A stretch of 64,000 nucleotides of DNA, taken from the NCBI RefSeq assembly GCF_902506165.1, contig NZ_LR733817.1:3953937-4017936 (forward strand). Reading direction: 5' to 3'. This DNA comes from Bosea sp. 29B. GTDB lineage: Bacteria > Pseudomonadota > Alphaproteobacteria > Rhizobiales > Beijerinckiaceae. Under the pieces are notes generated by a model. It was not told where the DNA came from. It saw only the letters and a program-made list of their open reading frames with translations, and made no database searches. Position numbers and translations under genes: made by a program. Below are positions 1 to 9,369 of the stretch, piece by piece; positions within the stretch are counted from its first letter, which is position 1, and the number at the start of each line of letters is the position of its first letter.

Positions 1-81
1 CGAGCGGCTGCGCATCAGCTTGCGGAAGGAGCCACGGCCCTGAAGGGTCGCACCAGTGGCGCGGACGGTCAGGGCGCCCAT
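1..81 (-). CDS. ABC transporter permease, DppC-like (N-terminal fragment)
   Basis: Only the first 27 codons lie in the window; the gene runs off the left edge. Its ATG (79-81) shares one base with the TGA of the preceding DppB-like permease (TGATG overlap), so the two are translationally coupled. The visible peptide ends in a basic stretch (GSFRKLMRSRS), typical of the cytoplasmic N terminus of DppC/OppC permeases just before the first membrane helix. Assignment as the second permease of the operon rests on position and this N-terminal character; the transmembrane part is not visible. Confidence 0.7.
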   Translation of the reverse strand, partial: MGALTVRATGATLQGRGSFRKLMRSRS

Positions 82-1025
82 CAGCCGTCCCTTAGGCGCG
101 GATTGACGAGGATGTAGAGCACATCCGCGAGAAGGTTCATGACGATGAATCCGATCGCGGTGCAGAGCACCACGCCCTGGACGACGCCGTAGTCGCGGTT
201 GAAGACCGCGTCGACGATCAGCTTGCCGAAGCCGGGGATAGTGAAGACCTGCTCGGTCAGCACGGCGCCGGCGAGCAACTCGCCGAACAGGATCGTCGAC
301 AAGGTGATGATCGGCACCAGCGCATTGCGCAGCGCGTGCCGGTTGATCACGGCGTCTTCGGCCAACCCCTTGGCGCGTGCGGTGCGGACATAGTCGGATT
401 GCAGCACTTCGAGCATGGCCGAGCGGGTATGGCGCATTAGCGACGCCGCCAGCCCACCGCCGAGCACGAAGGCCGGCATGATCAGCCGCTCGATCGCGGC
501 GCGCGGGTCGCGGAAGATCGATTCAAAGCCCGAGGCCGGCAGCCAGCGCAATTCGACCGAAACCAGCAGGATCAGCATGATTCCGAGCCAGAAATGCGGG
601 ACCGAGAGGCCGAACAGCGCGACTGCGCTCGCGGAATAGTCGGCGAGCGTGTCTTTGCGTCTGGCAGCGATGATGCCGGCGGGGATGCCGATGCCGACGG
701 CGATGAGCATCGAGGCGACCGCCAGCTGGAAAGTGACGCCGAGCTTCTGGATGATCAGCCCGAGCACCGGCTCTCCCGTCCGCAGCGAGCGGCCGAAATC
801 GCCCTGGATCACCTGGCCGAGCCAGGCGAAGAACTGCACCACGATCGGATCGTCCATCCGGTAGATCTCGCGCAGGCGCGCGATCACCTCGGGGTCGCGC
901 TCCTCGCCGGCGATCACCAGGAACGGATCGCCCGGCAGCGCCCGCTGCAGGGCGAAGACGAACAGCGATACCAGGAACAGGGTCGGGATCGCGATCACGA
1001 GGCGTCGGCCAATCAGCGCTAGCAT
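81..1025 (-). CDS. ABC transporter permease, DppB/OppB family
   Basis: A 314-residue inner-membrane permease of the peptide/opine/nickel uptake family. The first membrane helix is near residues 8-28, followed by the periplasmic loop typical of DppB. The cytoplasmic coupling loop around residues 200-240 has the family pattern SDYVRTARAKGL then NALVPI, which contacts the ATPase. It lies 160 bp downstream of a family-5 binding protein gene and overlaps the next permease gene, so the order is binding protein, DppB, DppC. The substrate cannot be read from the sequence; di/oligopeptides, glutathione or opines are all possible. Confidence 0.93.
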   Translation of the reverse strand: MLALIGRRLVIAIPTLFLVSLFVFALQRALPGDPFLVIAGEERDPEVIARLREIYRMDDPIVVQFFAWLGQVIQGDFGRSLRTGEPVLGLIIQKLGVTFQLAVASMLIAVGIGIPAGIIAARRKDTLADYSASAVALFGLSVPHFWLGIMLILLVSVELRWLPASGFESIFRDPRAAIERLIMPAFVLGGGLAASLMRHTRSAMLEVLQSDYVRTARAKGLAEDAVINRHALRNALVPIITLSTILFGELLAGAVLTEQVFTIPGFGKLIVDAVFNRDYGVVQGVVLCTAIGFIVMNLLADVLYILVNPRLRDG

Positions 1026-1035
1026 GGCTGTCTTC

Positions 1036-1168
1036 TCCCTCCCCCCGCTTGCGGTGGGGAGGGCTGGGGTGGGGGGCAGTGCCGCTTGGCGAAACGATTG
1101 AGGATGGCGTTCCGGCTTTCCGGCCCCCCATCCCTAACCCTTCCCCACCGCAAGCGGGGGGAAGGGGA
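1036..1168. repeat. Imperfect palindromic repeat between ABC genes
   Basis: Two long arms (about 1036-1076 and 1123-1168) are near reverse complements, each carrying the core CCCCGCTTGCGGTGGGG or its complement, with about 46 bp between. The transcript could fold into a large stem between the binding-protein gene and the permease genes. Such C-rich palindromes are widespread intergenic repeats in Hyphomicrobiales. A role in differential expression of binding protein and permeases, by mRNA stabilisation or partial termination, is inference. Confidence 0.8.
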
Positions 1169-1185
1169 CAGGGCGCCGCCCGTGC

Positions 1186-2691
1186 TCACGACCGCTTCAG
1201 CCCCGAGAGCCGGATCATCCCGTCGGGATTGATCACGAAGCCCTGGATGTTGGAGCGCAGCGCGAAGAAGACGGTCTGGTTGTAGAGATAGACGATCGGC
1301 AGCTCGTCCTGCAGGATCTTCTGCGCCGCGTCGTAGCGCTTCTTGCGCTCGGCGACGTCGTAGATCGTGCGGGCTTCGTCGAGCAGCCTGTCGACCTCGG
1401 CGTTGGAGTACTTGCCGTCGTTCTGGTTGCCCTTGCTCGTCACGAACGGATGGATGTTGCCGTCCGGGTCGATGCGGCCGGACCAGCCGATCCGGCTCAT
1501 CTGGAATTTGCCCTGCTGCTGGTCGCGCAGCTGGCTGGCGAACTCGCTGGAGCGAATCTGGATGTCGATGCCGGCTTCCTGCGCCATGGCCTGGATCACC
1601 TGGCCGAGCTGGGCGTCGACCGGGTTGTTGGTGACGAAGAGCTCGACCGAAACCTTGGCGACTCCGGCCTCCTTCAGCAGCGCCTTGGCCTTGGCGACGT
1701 CGCGCTCCGGTACGGGCAGGGCGGCGGAGAGATACTGGTTGCCCGGGTTGAAGGGCTGGTTCATCGGGGCATAGAGCCCTTCGAACACCACCTGGCTCAG
1801 CACCTTCCGGTCGATCGAGAGCGACAGCGCCTGCCGGACGCGCTTGTCCTTGCCCATTGGCTGGTTGGCGGCATCGGTATGGTTGGTGTTGATGGTGATG
1901 CCCTGATAGCCGAGATTGGCGGTGCTCTGGACCTTCAGGTTCTTGTCGCCCTGGGCCGACTTCACATCGGTCGGGGCCAGCCGCTCGAGCATGTCGAGCT
2001 CGCCGGCGCGCAGGTTGGCGAGGCGGACGGTGGTGTCGGGGATGGCGCGGTAGATGATCCGGTCGAACTGGTACTTGTCCGCCTCCCAGTGCCCCTTGAA
2101 TTTCTCCAGCACGATCCGGTCGTTCTGGACGCGCTCGACGAACTGGTAGGGGCCGGAGCAGATCGGCTTGGCTGTGATATCGGGGCCGAGGCTCTTGGGC
2201 GACAGCATCATGCCGGCGCGGTCGGTGAGCTGGGCCAGTAGCGTCGCATCGGGGCGCTTCAGCTTGAAGACGAGGGTCGCCGGATCGGGGGCACTGACGC
2301 TTTCGACCGAGGCGAGTTCGGACTTGCGCAGCGAATCCGGCAGGGTCATCGCCCGCTCGATATTGGCCTTGGCCGCCTCGGCGTTGAACGTCTCGCCGTC
2401 ATGGAATTTGGCGTCGGTCCTGAGCTTCATCGTCAGCGTCAGCCCGTCGCCTGAGAAAGACCATTCGGTCGCGAGCCGCGGGGTGATCTTCAGCTCCGGA
2501 TCGATGTCAACGAGCCGGTCGCACAGCCCCATGAAGACGATGCGGCCGACGAAGGTACGCGCCTTGTGCGGGTCGAGCATGTCGGGATCTTCCTGCAGCC
2601 CGATGCGCAAGGTCGATGGCGATTGGGCCTGGGCTGGAAGAGCGGCGAGGCCGAGCAGGGCCGCCGAGGCCAGCAGAACGATACGCTTCAT
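1186..2691 (-). CDS. ABC transporter substrate-binding protein, family 5
   Basis: A 501-residue periplasmic binding protein of the DppA/OppA/NikA family. The start at 2691 gives a clean signal peptide (MKRIVLLASAALLGLAALP, cleavage after AQA) and has AGGGGA upstream. The reading frame stays open far upstream, but that stretch has no signal peptide and crosses the divergent promoter region. Family features follow: a mature N terminus with LRIGLQEDPDMLDPHK and a central block with WSFSGDGLTLTMKLR and AKFHDGETFNAE. It is the first gene of the operon with the two permeases at 1-1025. The ligand is unknown. Confidence 0.93.
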   Translation of the reverse strand: MKRIVLLASAALLGLAALPAQAQSPSTLRIGLQEDPDMLDPHKARTFVGRIVFMGLCDRLVDIDPELKITPRLATEWSFSGDGLTLTMKLRTDAKFHDGETFNAEAAKANIERAMTLPDSLRKSELASVESVSAPDPATLVFKLKRPDATLLAQLTDRAGMMLSPKSLGPDITAKPICSGPYQFVERVQNDRIVLEKFKGHWEADKYQFDRIIYRAIPDTTVRLANLRAGELDMLERLAPTDVKSAQGDKNLKVQSTANLGYQGITINTNHTDAANQPMGKDKRVRQALSLSIDRKVLSQVVFEGLYAPMNQPFNPGNQYLSAALPVPERDVAKAKALLKEAGVAKVSVELFVTNNPVDAQLGQVIQAMAQEAGIDIQIRSSEFASQLRDQQQGKFQMSRIGWSGRIDPDGNIHPFVTSKGNQNDGKYSNAEVDRLLDEARTIYDVAERKKRYDAAQKILQDELPIVYLYNQTVFFALRSNIQGFVINPDGMIRLSGLKRS

Positions 2692-3043
2692 GGCTGTTCC
2701 CCTTATTGTTTTGTGTTGATGCTGGCCCGCTGAGTGGCGCTCCCTCGCTCTTCGGCGCTTGCGGGAGTTCCGCGGGTCACTCTGGGTTGGTCCCATTCGG
2801 TACCAAGCTGGCGCATTTTTCGGTGATCGTCGATAGGCTCGGCTTGCTCCTGCCGGGCGTTGCCGCGAACATTCCACGCCGCCGCGATTGGTGCAATGGA
2901 TACAGTGTGACGATCGGGTGCCGCCGGTGCCCGCATGGCGGCAGGGCGGCCAAGGTCTGTCGCCGCTCGCACGAATTCTGGTATGCAAGATTCTGCCGAC
3001 TACGCTCACATTCGAAGCGGCACGGCATAGGAAAGGTCTAGTG
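2692..3043. other. Divergent intergenic region, 352 bp
   Basis: This gene-free stretch separates the minus-strand ABC operon from the plus-strand kinase gene and should hold both promoters. The AGGGGA ribosome site of the binding protein is at its left end, and an AGGAAAGG site sits just before the kinase ATG. A sequence TGGTATGCAA at 2979-2988 resembles half-conserved GntR/FadR-type operators but is not a clean palindrome. No convincing -35/-10 pair, hairpin or RNA gene was seen. Confidence 0.5.
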
Positions 3044-4309
3044 ATGCTGCTGGGTGTGATCGCCGACGACATGACGGGCGCGACCGACGTCGCCCTGATG
3101 CTGAACCGCGCGGGCATGCGCACGGTCCAGGTCATCGGCGCGCCTGCTGCCGGCGCAAAGCTGCCCGACGCCGATGCCGTCGTCGTCGCGCTGAAGTCGC
3201 GCACCAACCCTGTCGCCGAGGCTGTGGCGGATTCGCTTGCCGCCTGCGAAGCGCTGCTGGCGGCTGGCGCACGGCAGGTCCTGTTCAAATATTGCTCGAC
3301 CTTCGACTCGACGGCGAAGGGCAATATCGGCCCAGTGGCGGATGCGCTGATGCAGCGCCTCAATGCCCATCAGGCGATCGTCTGCCCGGCTTTCCCGACC
3401 AATGGCCGCTCGATCTTCAATGGCTATCTCTTCGTCGGCGAGGTGCCGCTGCACGAGAGCTCGATGAAGGACCACCCGCTGACGCCGATGCGGGATTCGA
3501 ACCTGATGCGGCTGATGGGCGCGCAGACCGCCCACAAGGTCGGGCTCGCCTCCTATGCCGCCGTCAACCAGGGCGCTGCCGCGGTGCGCAAGCGCCTGGC
3601 CGAGCTGGCAGCGGACGGCGTGCGCTATGTCGTCACCGACGCGCTCGACAACGGCCATCTGAAGGTGCTCGGCGAGGCCATTTCCGACCATGTCCTGCTC
3701 ACCGGCGGCTCCGGCATCGCCATGGGCCTGCCCGAGAATTTCCGCAAGGCGGGGCTGCTGCCTTGGCGCGAGACCGCCACGCATCTCTCCGCGCCGGCGG
3801 GCCGTGCCGGCATCATCTCCGGCAGCTGCTCGGCCGCGACACGCGGCCAGATCAAGGCGGCCTTGGCAGCCGGCATCCCTGCGCTGAAGGTCGATCCGCT
3901 CGCGCTGGCCGGCGGCAAGCAGACGGCGAAGGAACTGGCGGATTGGGCCTTGGCTCAGCCGGCCGACAAGCCCTTCCTCGTCTATTCCAGCGACGACCCG
4001 GCCGAGGTCGCTTCGGTGCAGGACAAGCTCGGCCGCGACAAGGCCGGCGAGATCGTCGAGCACGCTTTCGCCAAGGTCGCGCGTCTGCTGAACGCCGGCG
4101 GCGTCTCTCGCCTGCTCGTCGCCGGCGGCGAGACCTCCGGCGCGGTCGTGCAGGGCCTTTCCATCCGCACGCTGGAGATTGGCCCGGAGATCGATCCCGG
4201 CGTGCCCTGGACGCGCGTCGTCGACGGACCGGACATGGTGGTGGCGTTGAAGTCGGGGAATTTCGGCGCGCCAGATTTCTTCCTCAAGGCTTGGGATCTG
4301 CTGAAGTAG
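3044..4309 (+). CDS. otnK: Four-carbon acid sugar kinase (DUF1537 family), OtnK-like
   Basis: A 421-residue protein of the four-carbon acid sugar kinase family; members such as OtnK phosphorylate 3-oxo-tetronate and DtnK/LtnK phosphorylate tetronates. The N-terminal domain begins with the hallmark GVIADDMTGATDVA and contains STFDSTAKGNIGPV. The C-terminal nucleotide-binding domain has GIISGSCSAATRGQ and the glycine-rich LLVAGGETSGAVVQGL. The ATG at 3044 follows AGGAAAGG by about 7 bases; upstream in-frame starts lack family sequence. No aldolase, dehydrogenase or isomerase partner (OtnC, LtnD, OtnI) lies next to it, so the exact substrate is open. Malonate genes follow after 84 bp. Confidence 0.9.
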   Translation: MLLGVIADDMTGATDVALMLNRAGMRTVQVIGAPAAGAKLPDADAVVVALKSRTNPVAEAVADSLAACEALLAAGARQVLFKYCSTFDSTAKGNIGPVADALMQRLNAHQAIVCPAFPTNGRSIFNGYLFVGEVPLHESSMKDHPLTPMRDSNLMRLMGAQTAHKVGLASYAAVNQGAAAVRKRLAELAADGVRYVVTDALDNGHLKVLGEAISDHVLLTGGSGIAMGLPENFRKAGLLPWRETATHLSAPAGRAGIISGSCSAATRGQIKAALAAGIPALKVDPLALAGGKQTAKELADWALAQPADKPFLVYSSDDPAEVASVQDKLGRDKAGEIVEHAFAKVARLLNAGGVSRLLVAGGETSGAVVQGLSIRTLEIGPEIDPGVPWTRVVDGPDMVVALKSGNFGAPDFFLKAWDLLK

Positions 4310-4393
4310 CGCGATCGTGTCGCGGCGCCGCGCGTTTGCACTGCGGCAAACTCGTATAGGATAGGCGGTGCAAGCGAGGCTTTGGGGGTGCAG

Positions 4394-5722
4394 ATGGCGT
4401 TTCTTGGCGATCTTCTGACCAGCGTCGCCGATCGCGGCCGGGCGCTGATCAATTTCGAGCGCTTCGCCTCGAATCGCCGCCGGCCGCTCGACAAGCTCTG
4501 TGAGGACCTGCTCTCGGGCCGCGGCGAGGCCTCGGGCATGGCGTTGGCGCAGGCCGTGCTGGAGGATTGGGAGCAGCTCGACGAGGCTGGCCGGCTCGCT
4601 TTCTTCCGCCTGCTGCAGGAGCGCTTCGGCCCTGATCGCGAGCGGCTCGACGCCGCGCTGGAGCGCTATCGCGACAATCCCGACGCCGCGGCGATCGGCC
4701 AGCTCCACCTCGCCTCCGAACCCCGCCGGCAGGAGCTGTTCCGCCGGCTCAACCTCGCGCCCGGCGGCACGCATGTGCTGGTGCGCATGCGCGAGAGCAT
4801 GTTCGAGGCGATGAAGCAGGAGCCGGAGCTTTCGGCGGTCGATGCCGATTTCCGCCACCTGTTCGCTTCCTGGTTCAACCGCGGCTTCCTGGTGCTGCGT
4901 CGCATCGACTGGACCACACCGGCCAATGTGCTGGAGAAGATCATCCGCTACGAGGCGGTCCACGCCATCAAGGACTGGGACGACCTGCGCCGCCGGCTCG
5001 AACCGGCCGATCGGCGCTGCTTCGCCTTCTTCCATCCGCAGCTGATCGACGAGCCGCTGATCTTCGTCGAGGTGGCGCTGACCCGCGAGAGCCCGAGCCG
5101 GATCGTCGACGTGCTGAGCGAGGACCGCGAGGTGCTGCCGGCGTCTTCGGCGACCACCGCGGTGTTCTATTCGATCTCGAACTGCCAGGAGGGCCTGCGC
5201 GGCATCTCCTTCGGCAATTTCCTGATCAAGCAGGTCGCCGAGGATCTTAAGCGCGAGCTGCCCGGGCTCGACGTCTTTGTCACGCTCTCGCCAGTTCCCG
5301 GTTTCGCGCGCTGGCTCGGGCCGACGCTGGCGGAGCCGGCCGAGCTCGGCCTGACCAATGAGGAAGCGGCACTGCTGATGCAGGCTCCGGCCGAGGTCGC
5401 GGCGCAGGATGAGGTCACCCGCGCCCGCCGCGACAAGCTGCTCGGCCAGATGATGGCGCAGTACATGCTGCGGGCGCGGACCTCCTCCGGCCGCGTGATC
5501 GACCCGGTCGCGCGCTTCCATCTCGGCAATGGCGCGCGGCTGGAGCGCATCAATGTCGGCGGCAACCTCTCCGACCGCGGCCTGCGCGAGTCGCATGGCG
5601 TCATGGTCAATTACCGCTATGAGCTCGACGACATCGAGACCAATCACGAGGCCTTCGCCACCCGCAACACCGTGGTCGCTTCCTCCTCGGTGAAGAAGCA
5701 GTTGCGGCCGGCGACCAAGTGA
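4394..5722 (+). CDS. matA: Malonyl-CoA decarboxylase
   Basis: A 442-residue malonyl-CoA decarboxylase (MCD family), converting malonyl-CoA to acetyl-CoA and CO2 in the cytoplasm. The N-terminal helical domain covers roughly residues 1-170. The catalytic acetyltransferase-like domain contains the family blocks LSPVPGFARWL near residue 298 and RFHLGNGARLERIN near residue 374, the second holding the conserved His. I chose ATG 4394 because GGGGG lies 5 bases upstream; a TTG 12 bases earlier is possible. The malonyl-CoA synthetase gene follows after 37 bp, so the two form the matAB malonate pathway. No MatR regulator or MatC carrier is adjacent. Confidence 0.95.
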   Translation: MAFLGDLLTSVADRGRALINFERFASNRRRPLDKLCEDLLSGRGEASGMALAQAVLEDWEQLDEAGRLAFFRLLQERFGPDRERLDAALERYRDNPDAAAIGQLHLASEPRRQELFRRLNLAPGGTHVLVRMRESMFEAMKQEPELSAVDADFRHLFASWFNRGFLVLRRIDWTTPANVLEKIIRYEAVHAIKDWDDLRRRLEPADRRCFAFFHPQLIDEPLIFVEVALTRESPSRIVDVLSEDREVLPASSATTAVFYSISNCQEGLRGISFGNFLIKQVAEDLKRELPGLDVFVTLSPVPGFARWLGPTLAEPAELGLTNEEAALLMQAPAEVAAQDEVTRARRDKLLGQMMAQYMLRARTSSGRVIDPVARFHLGNGARLERINVGGNLSDRGLRESHGVMVNYRYELDDIETNHEAFATRNTVVASSSVKKQLRPATK

Positions 5723-5759
5723 CCAAAGACAACGGAAACGCCTGAAAGGACCCGAAATC

Positions 5760-7289
5760 ATGGGCAATCATCTGTTCGACCTGATCAAGGCCCGCATGCC
5801 GGCGCCGACTGCGCCCTTCGCGTTCCTCGATGACGGCCGGACCTATACCTACGCCGACATGGTCGCGCGCTCTGCCCGCTTCGCCAATGCGCTGGTGGGC
5901 CTCGGCGTCAAGCCGGGCGATCGCGTCGCCGTCCAGGTCGAGAAGAGCCTGGAAGCCTTGATGCTCTATCTCGGCACCGTCCGCGCCGGCGCGATCTTCC
6001 TGCCGCTCAACACCGCCTATACCCCGGCCGAGATCGAGTATTTCCTCGGCGATGCCGAGCCGGCCGTCTTTGTCTGCGACCCCGCCAAGGCCGAGGCGCT
6101 GAAGCCCTTCGCGGAGAAGGCCGGCGCGAAGCTGGAGACTCTCGGCGTCGGTGCCGGCAGCCTGCTCGACAAGGCTAATGCGGCTGCGGCCGTGTTCGCG
6201 GATGTCGCGCGCGGGGCCGATGATCTCGCCGCCATCCTCTACACCTCCGGCACGACGGGGCGCTCCAAGGGCGCCATGCTCAGCCACGACAACCTCGCCT
6301 CGAACGCCTTGTCGCTGGTCGACTACTGGCGCTTCACCAAGGATGACGTGCTGCTGCACGCGCTGCCGATCTTCCACACCCACGGCCTCTTCGTCGCGAC
6401 CAACACGATCCTCCTCGCCGGCGCCTCGATGATCCTGCTGCCGAAATTCGATCCCGAGCAGGTCTTCAAATACCTGCCCAGGGCGACCAGCATGATGGGC
6501 GTGCCGACCTTCTATGTCCGGCTCTTGCAGGACCAGCGCCTGTCGAAGGAGGCGGTGAAGCATATGCGCCTCTTCGTCTCCGGCTCGGCGCCGCTGCTGG
6601 CCGAGACGCATCGCGAATGGCGTGAGCGCACCGGCCACGCCATCCTCGAGCGCTACGGCATGACCGAGACCAATATGAACACCTCGAACCCCTATGACGG
6701 GGACCGGGTAGCCGGCACGGTCGGCTTCCCGCTGCCGGGCGTCTCGGCCCGCGTCACGGATCCGGAGAACGGCAAGGAGCTCGTCCGCGACGAGATCGGC
6801 ATGATCGAGGTCAAGGGCCCGAACGTCTTCAAGGGCTATTGGCGCAATCCCGAGAAGACCAAGGCTGAGTTCAGGGCCGACGGCTTCTTCATCACCGGCG
6901 ATCTCGGCAAGATCGACCCGGCCGGCTACGTTCACATCGTCGGGCGCGGCAAGGACCTGATCATCACCGGCGGCTACAACGTCTATCCCAAGGAGGTCGA
7001 GGCCGAGATCGACGAGATGCCCGGCGTGATCGAAAGCGCCGTGATCGGCTGTCCGCATCCCGATTTCGGCGAGGGGGTCACGGCCGTCGTGGTGGCCAAG
7101 CCCGGCGCCGAGGTCAGCGCCGCCGGCATCGCCAGGGCGCTGGAGCAACGCCTCGCCAAGTTCAAGCAGCCCAAGCAGGTCTTCGTCGTCGCCGACCTGC
7201 CGCGCAACACCATGGGCAAGGTCCAGAAGAACCTGCTGCGCGAGCAGTACAAGGACATCTACGCCAAGCAGCTCAAGGCTGGGGAATAG
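5760..7289 (+). CDS. matB: Malonate--CoA ligase
   Basis: A 509-residue acyl-CoA synthetase of the ANL superfamily, close to rhizobial MatB in length and sequence type; it makes malonyl-CoA from malonate, ATP and CoA. The phosphate-binding loop YTSGTTGRSKGAML is at about residues 160-173, the A5 motif YGMTETNMNTSNPY near residue 300, and the hinge and C-terminal lysine region include GRGKDLIITGGYN and PRNTMGKVQKN. The start at 5760 follows a GAAAGGA ribosome site. With the decarboxylase just upstream, the pair would feed external malonate into acetyl-CoA. Confidence 0.95.
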   Translation: MGNHLFDLIKARMPAPTAPFAFLDDGRTYTYADMVARSARFANALVGLGVKPGDRVAVQVEKSLEALMLYLGTVRAGAIFLPLNTAYTPAEIEYFLGDAEPAVFVCDPAKAEALKPFAEKAGAKLETLGVGAGSLLDKANAAAAVFADVARGADDLAAILYTSGTTGRSKGAMLSHDNLASNALSLVDYWRFTKDDVLLHALPIFHTHGLFVATNTILLAGASMILLPKFDPEQVFKYLPRATSMMGVPTFYVRLLQDQRLSKEAVKHMRLFVSGSAPLLAETHREWRERTGHAILERYGMTETNMNTSNPYDGDRVAGTVGFPLPGVSARVTDPENGKELVRDEIGMIEVKGPNVFKGYWRNPEKTKAEFRADGFFITGDLGKIDPAGYVHIVGRGKDLIITGGYNVYPKEVEAEIDEMPGVIESAVIGCPHPDFGEGVTAVVVAKPGAEVSAAGIARALEQRLAKFKQPKQVFVVADLPRNTMGKVQKNLLREQYKDIYAKQLKAGE

Positions 7290-7379
7290 ACCCGCTCCTT
7301 CGAATGGAGGACGCGCGGTCAGGTGCTTCCGGAGCAAGGATCGGTGCAGAGATACCTGCACCGCCCTCCGGAGACCGTC

Positions 7380-7775
7380 ATGCGCCGTTTCCTCCTGCCG
7401 CTACTTGCAGCCCTTCTCGGCTCGGCCGGGATCGCCTCGGCCGCCACCGATTGCCGGGGGACGCTGACCGGGCGATGGGTCACCAAGGGTGACGTCGATA
7501 TGGGTCTGGCGAAGGTCAAGGTCGACAATCGCGACGTCTACAATGCCGACGGCTCCTTCCGGGCGGTGCGCCGCTTCGTCAATCAGGAAGGGAAGTGGGA
7601 GGAGCAGGTCACTTCGGGGCAATGGACGGCCAAGCCAGGCTCCGGCGCCGGTGAGTGCGTGCTGGAAATGTCCAGCAAGAGCGAGTTCGGCAATTCCAGC
7701 TCGTCGACGACGGTGATCGTCGTCGACCGCAATACCTTTCGCTCCTTCGGCGTCGACGCCAAGCGGGTCAGATAG
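7380..7775 (+). CDS. Small secreted protein of unknown function
   Basis: A 131-residue protein with a clear Sec signal peptide (MRRFLLPLLAALLGSAGIASA, cleavage near residue 21). The mature part has two cysteines, in TDCRGTL and GECVLEM, that could form one disulfide, and a lipocalin-like alternation of beta strands (TGRWVTKG, DNRDVYNADGSFR, GKWEEQVTSGQW, TTVIVVDRNTFRSF). I do not recognise a named family. The ATG at 7380 has CGGAGA upstream. It follows matB by 90 bp on the same strand but no link to malonate use is evident. Confidence 0.75.
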   Translation: MRRFLLPLLAALLGSAGIASAATDCRGTLTGRWVTKGDVDMGLAKVKVDNRDVYNADGSFRAVRRFVNQEGKWEEQVTSGQWTAKPGSGAGECVLEMSSKSEFGNSSSSTTVIVVDRNTFRSFGVDAKRVR

Positions 7776-7782
7776 GCGCCGC

Positions 7783-8547
7783 TCAGGCGTGCACCGGCGC
7801 CTTCAGTTCGATCGTCTCGCCATCGGCCGGGATCAGCAGCCGGTCGCGGCCGATGCCGCGGGCTTCGGCCGCTTCGCGCAACGCCAGCCGGCTGACGCTG
7901 GCATGGTCGAGCGCTTCCATATGGGTCGCGACGATCACCGCCTGCGGCGCCTGCTCGGCGAGGTCCAGCGTCTGTTGCGCATCCATGACGATCAGTGTGC
8001 CGTCCCAGAGCGCTCCACAGGAATGGGTGACGATCACGTCGGGCTCGGCCTTGGCAACAGCCTCCTGCAACGGCGGATAGAGCACGCTGTCGCCGCACCA
8101 GTAGACGGAAGGTTCGCCCGGCGCTTCCAGCGTCAAGCCCATCACCTGGCCCATCACCTCGACGACCGGCCCGGTGCCATGCTGGGCCGGCTGCGACTTG
8201 ACGACGATCGGCCCGATCCGGATGAAGCATTCGAGCGGCTCGACATTGCTGAAGCCGGCTGCTCGGATCGCGTCCTCGTTGCCGGGCTGGCAGATCAGCG
8301 GGATGTCCTTCGGGATCCGCGCCTTGGCGACCTCGTCGAAATGGTCGGCATGCAGATGCGAGACGATGACATGGTCGACGCCGGCGAGGATGTCCTCGAT
8401 CGGCTCGGGCAGGTCCACCATCGGGTTCTGGGACTTGCCGGCGATCGAGCGGCGGCTGAGCTTCTCGCCGAAATCGGGATCGATCAGCAAGGTCTTGCCG
8501 GCATAGCTCAGCTTGAGCAGGGCGTTGCGCAGGAGTTTGAGCTGCAT
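7783..8547 (-). CDS. MBL-fold metal-dependent hydrolase
   Basis: A 254-residue cytoplasmic metallo-beta-lactamase-fold protein of the UlaG-like/UPF0173-like branch. The metal motif HLHADHFD (HxHxDH) is near residues 64-71, later ligands are probable at H in QHGTGP and D in WCGDSVLYPP, and a late His occurs in IVATHMEALDH. No signal peptide is present. Relatives hydrolyse lactones or phosphoesters; no substrate can be assigned. It converges with the secreted protein gene at 7380-7775, with 7 bp between stops. Confidence 0.88.
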   Translation of the reverse strand: MQLKLLRNALLKLSYAGKTLLIDPDFGEKLSRRSIAGKSQNPMVDLPEPIEDILAGVDHVIVSHLHADHFDEVAKARIPKDIPLICQPGNEDAIRAAGFSNVEPLECFIRIGPIVVKSQPAQHGTGPVVEVMGQVMGLTLEAPGEPSVYWCGDSVLYPPLQEAVAKAEPDVIVTHSCGALWDGTLIVMDAQQTLDLAEQAPQAVIVATHMEALDHASVSRLALREAAEARGIGRDRLLIPADGETIELKAPVHA

Positions 8548-8774
8548 GGCGGCTCCGCAGAAGGAGGGATCGGTTTGCCCGATCCTTCCCGTATGCAGCC
8601 GCCACGACCAGTTCCAATTTGTGAAGCAAACTGCATCGCGGCGTTAGGATACTGAGGTTTCAGGGAAATTTTTCACTCGCAGCCATCGGGACATTGAATT
8701 TGTCTCCGACAAGCTGCTGACATGAGAAGATTCCTGCGCGCAAGCTATCGGTATCGTGTCGAGCCCGATGCCGC

Positions 8775-9329
8775 TCAGGCTGCAAACTGGCCGTAGGGCA
8801 CGGTGTTTCGCGCCGTCCTGAGCGCGGTTGCCCACCAGTGCAATTGCCCGAGCATGGTCGCCATCGCCCGCTCGGCGCGATCGGCGTCGCGCAGCCGGCC
8901 CGTCTCGTCGAACTGGTCCCAGGCATTGGCGAAGCAGACGCCGTCGCGGATCGTCGCGGCGTGCAGTTCGGCGAAGACGAGGCGCAGTTGCTCGACGGCG
9001 CGCAGGCCGCCCGAGACCCCGCCATAGGAGACGAAGGCGACCGGCTTGCCGCGCCATTGTGCGCCGGTTCCGTCGATCAGCGCCTTCAGCGGGGCGGGGA
9101 AGCTGCGATTGTATTCGGGCGTGACCACGATGAAGGCGTCGGCACGGCCGAGCCGCTCTGCCTGTTCGGCGAGATCATGGACGCCGGGGTCGACGCTCTC
9201 GACCGAGAAGGGGCCGTCGCCCTCGATCTGCGCGATCGTCCAGCCGGCGACCTTGGTGCAGAGGCGGCCCTGGCGCGTGCTGCCATAGATCACGGCGACT
9301 TTGATCTGGGGGATGAGCGGGCGATGCAT
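8775..9329 (-). CDS. NADPH-dependent FMN reductase family protein
   Basis: A 184-residue flavodoxin-fold reductase. The FMN phosphate loop is [15 protein letters not shown] near residue 15, and the family motif [18 protein letters not shown] near residue 80 is followed by [18 protein letters not shown]. Members reduce FMN, quinones or azo compounds with NAD(P)H. It is divergent from soxR, and its promoter carries a SoxR-type box in a 19-bp spacer, so it is a probable SoxR target responding to redox-cycling compounds. Confidence 0.92.
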   Translation of the reverse strand: MHRPLIPQIKVAVIYGSTRQGRLCTKVAGWTIAQIEGDGPFSVESVDPGVHDLAEQAERLGRADAFIVVTPEYNRSFPAPLKALIDGTGAQWRGKPVAFVSYGGVSGGLRAVEQLRLVFAELHAATIRDGVCFANAWDQFDETGRLRDADRAERAMATMLGQLHWWATALRTARNTVPYGQFAA

Positions 9330-9369
9330 GGGAAGGGCTCCGGAGGGCTGGCGGTGCAGCGGAGCGAAC

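Noticed and set aside
2888..3043. Upstream extension of the otnK frame to 2888
   Set aside because: The extra 52 residues have no family similarity, and a good ribosome site precedes ATG 3044.
3038..7361. Long minus-strand frames opposite otnK, matA and matB
   Set aside because: No recognisable motif; the plus strand holds clear kinase, decarboxylase and ligase signatures.
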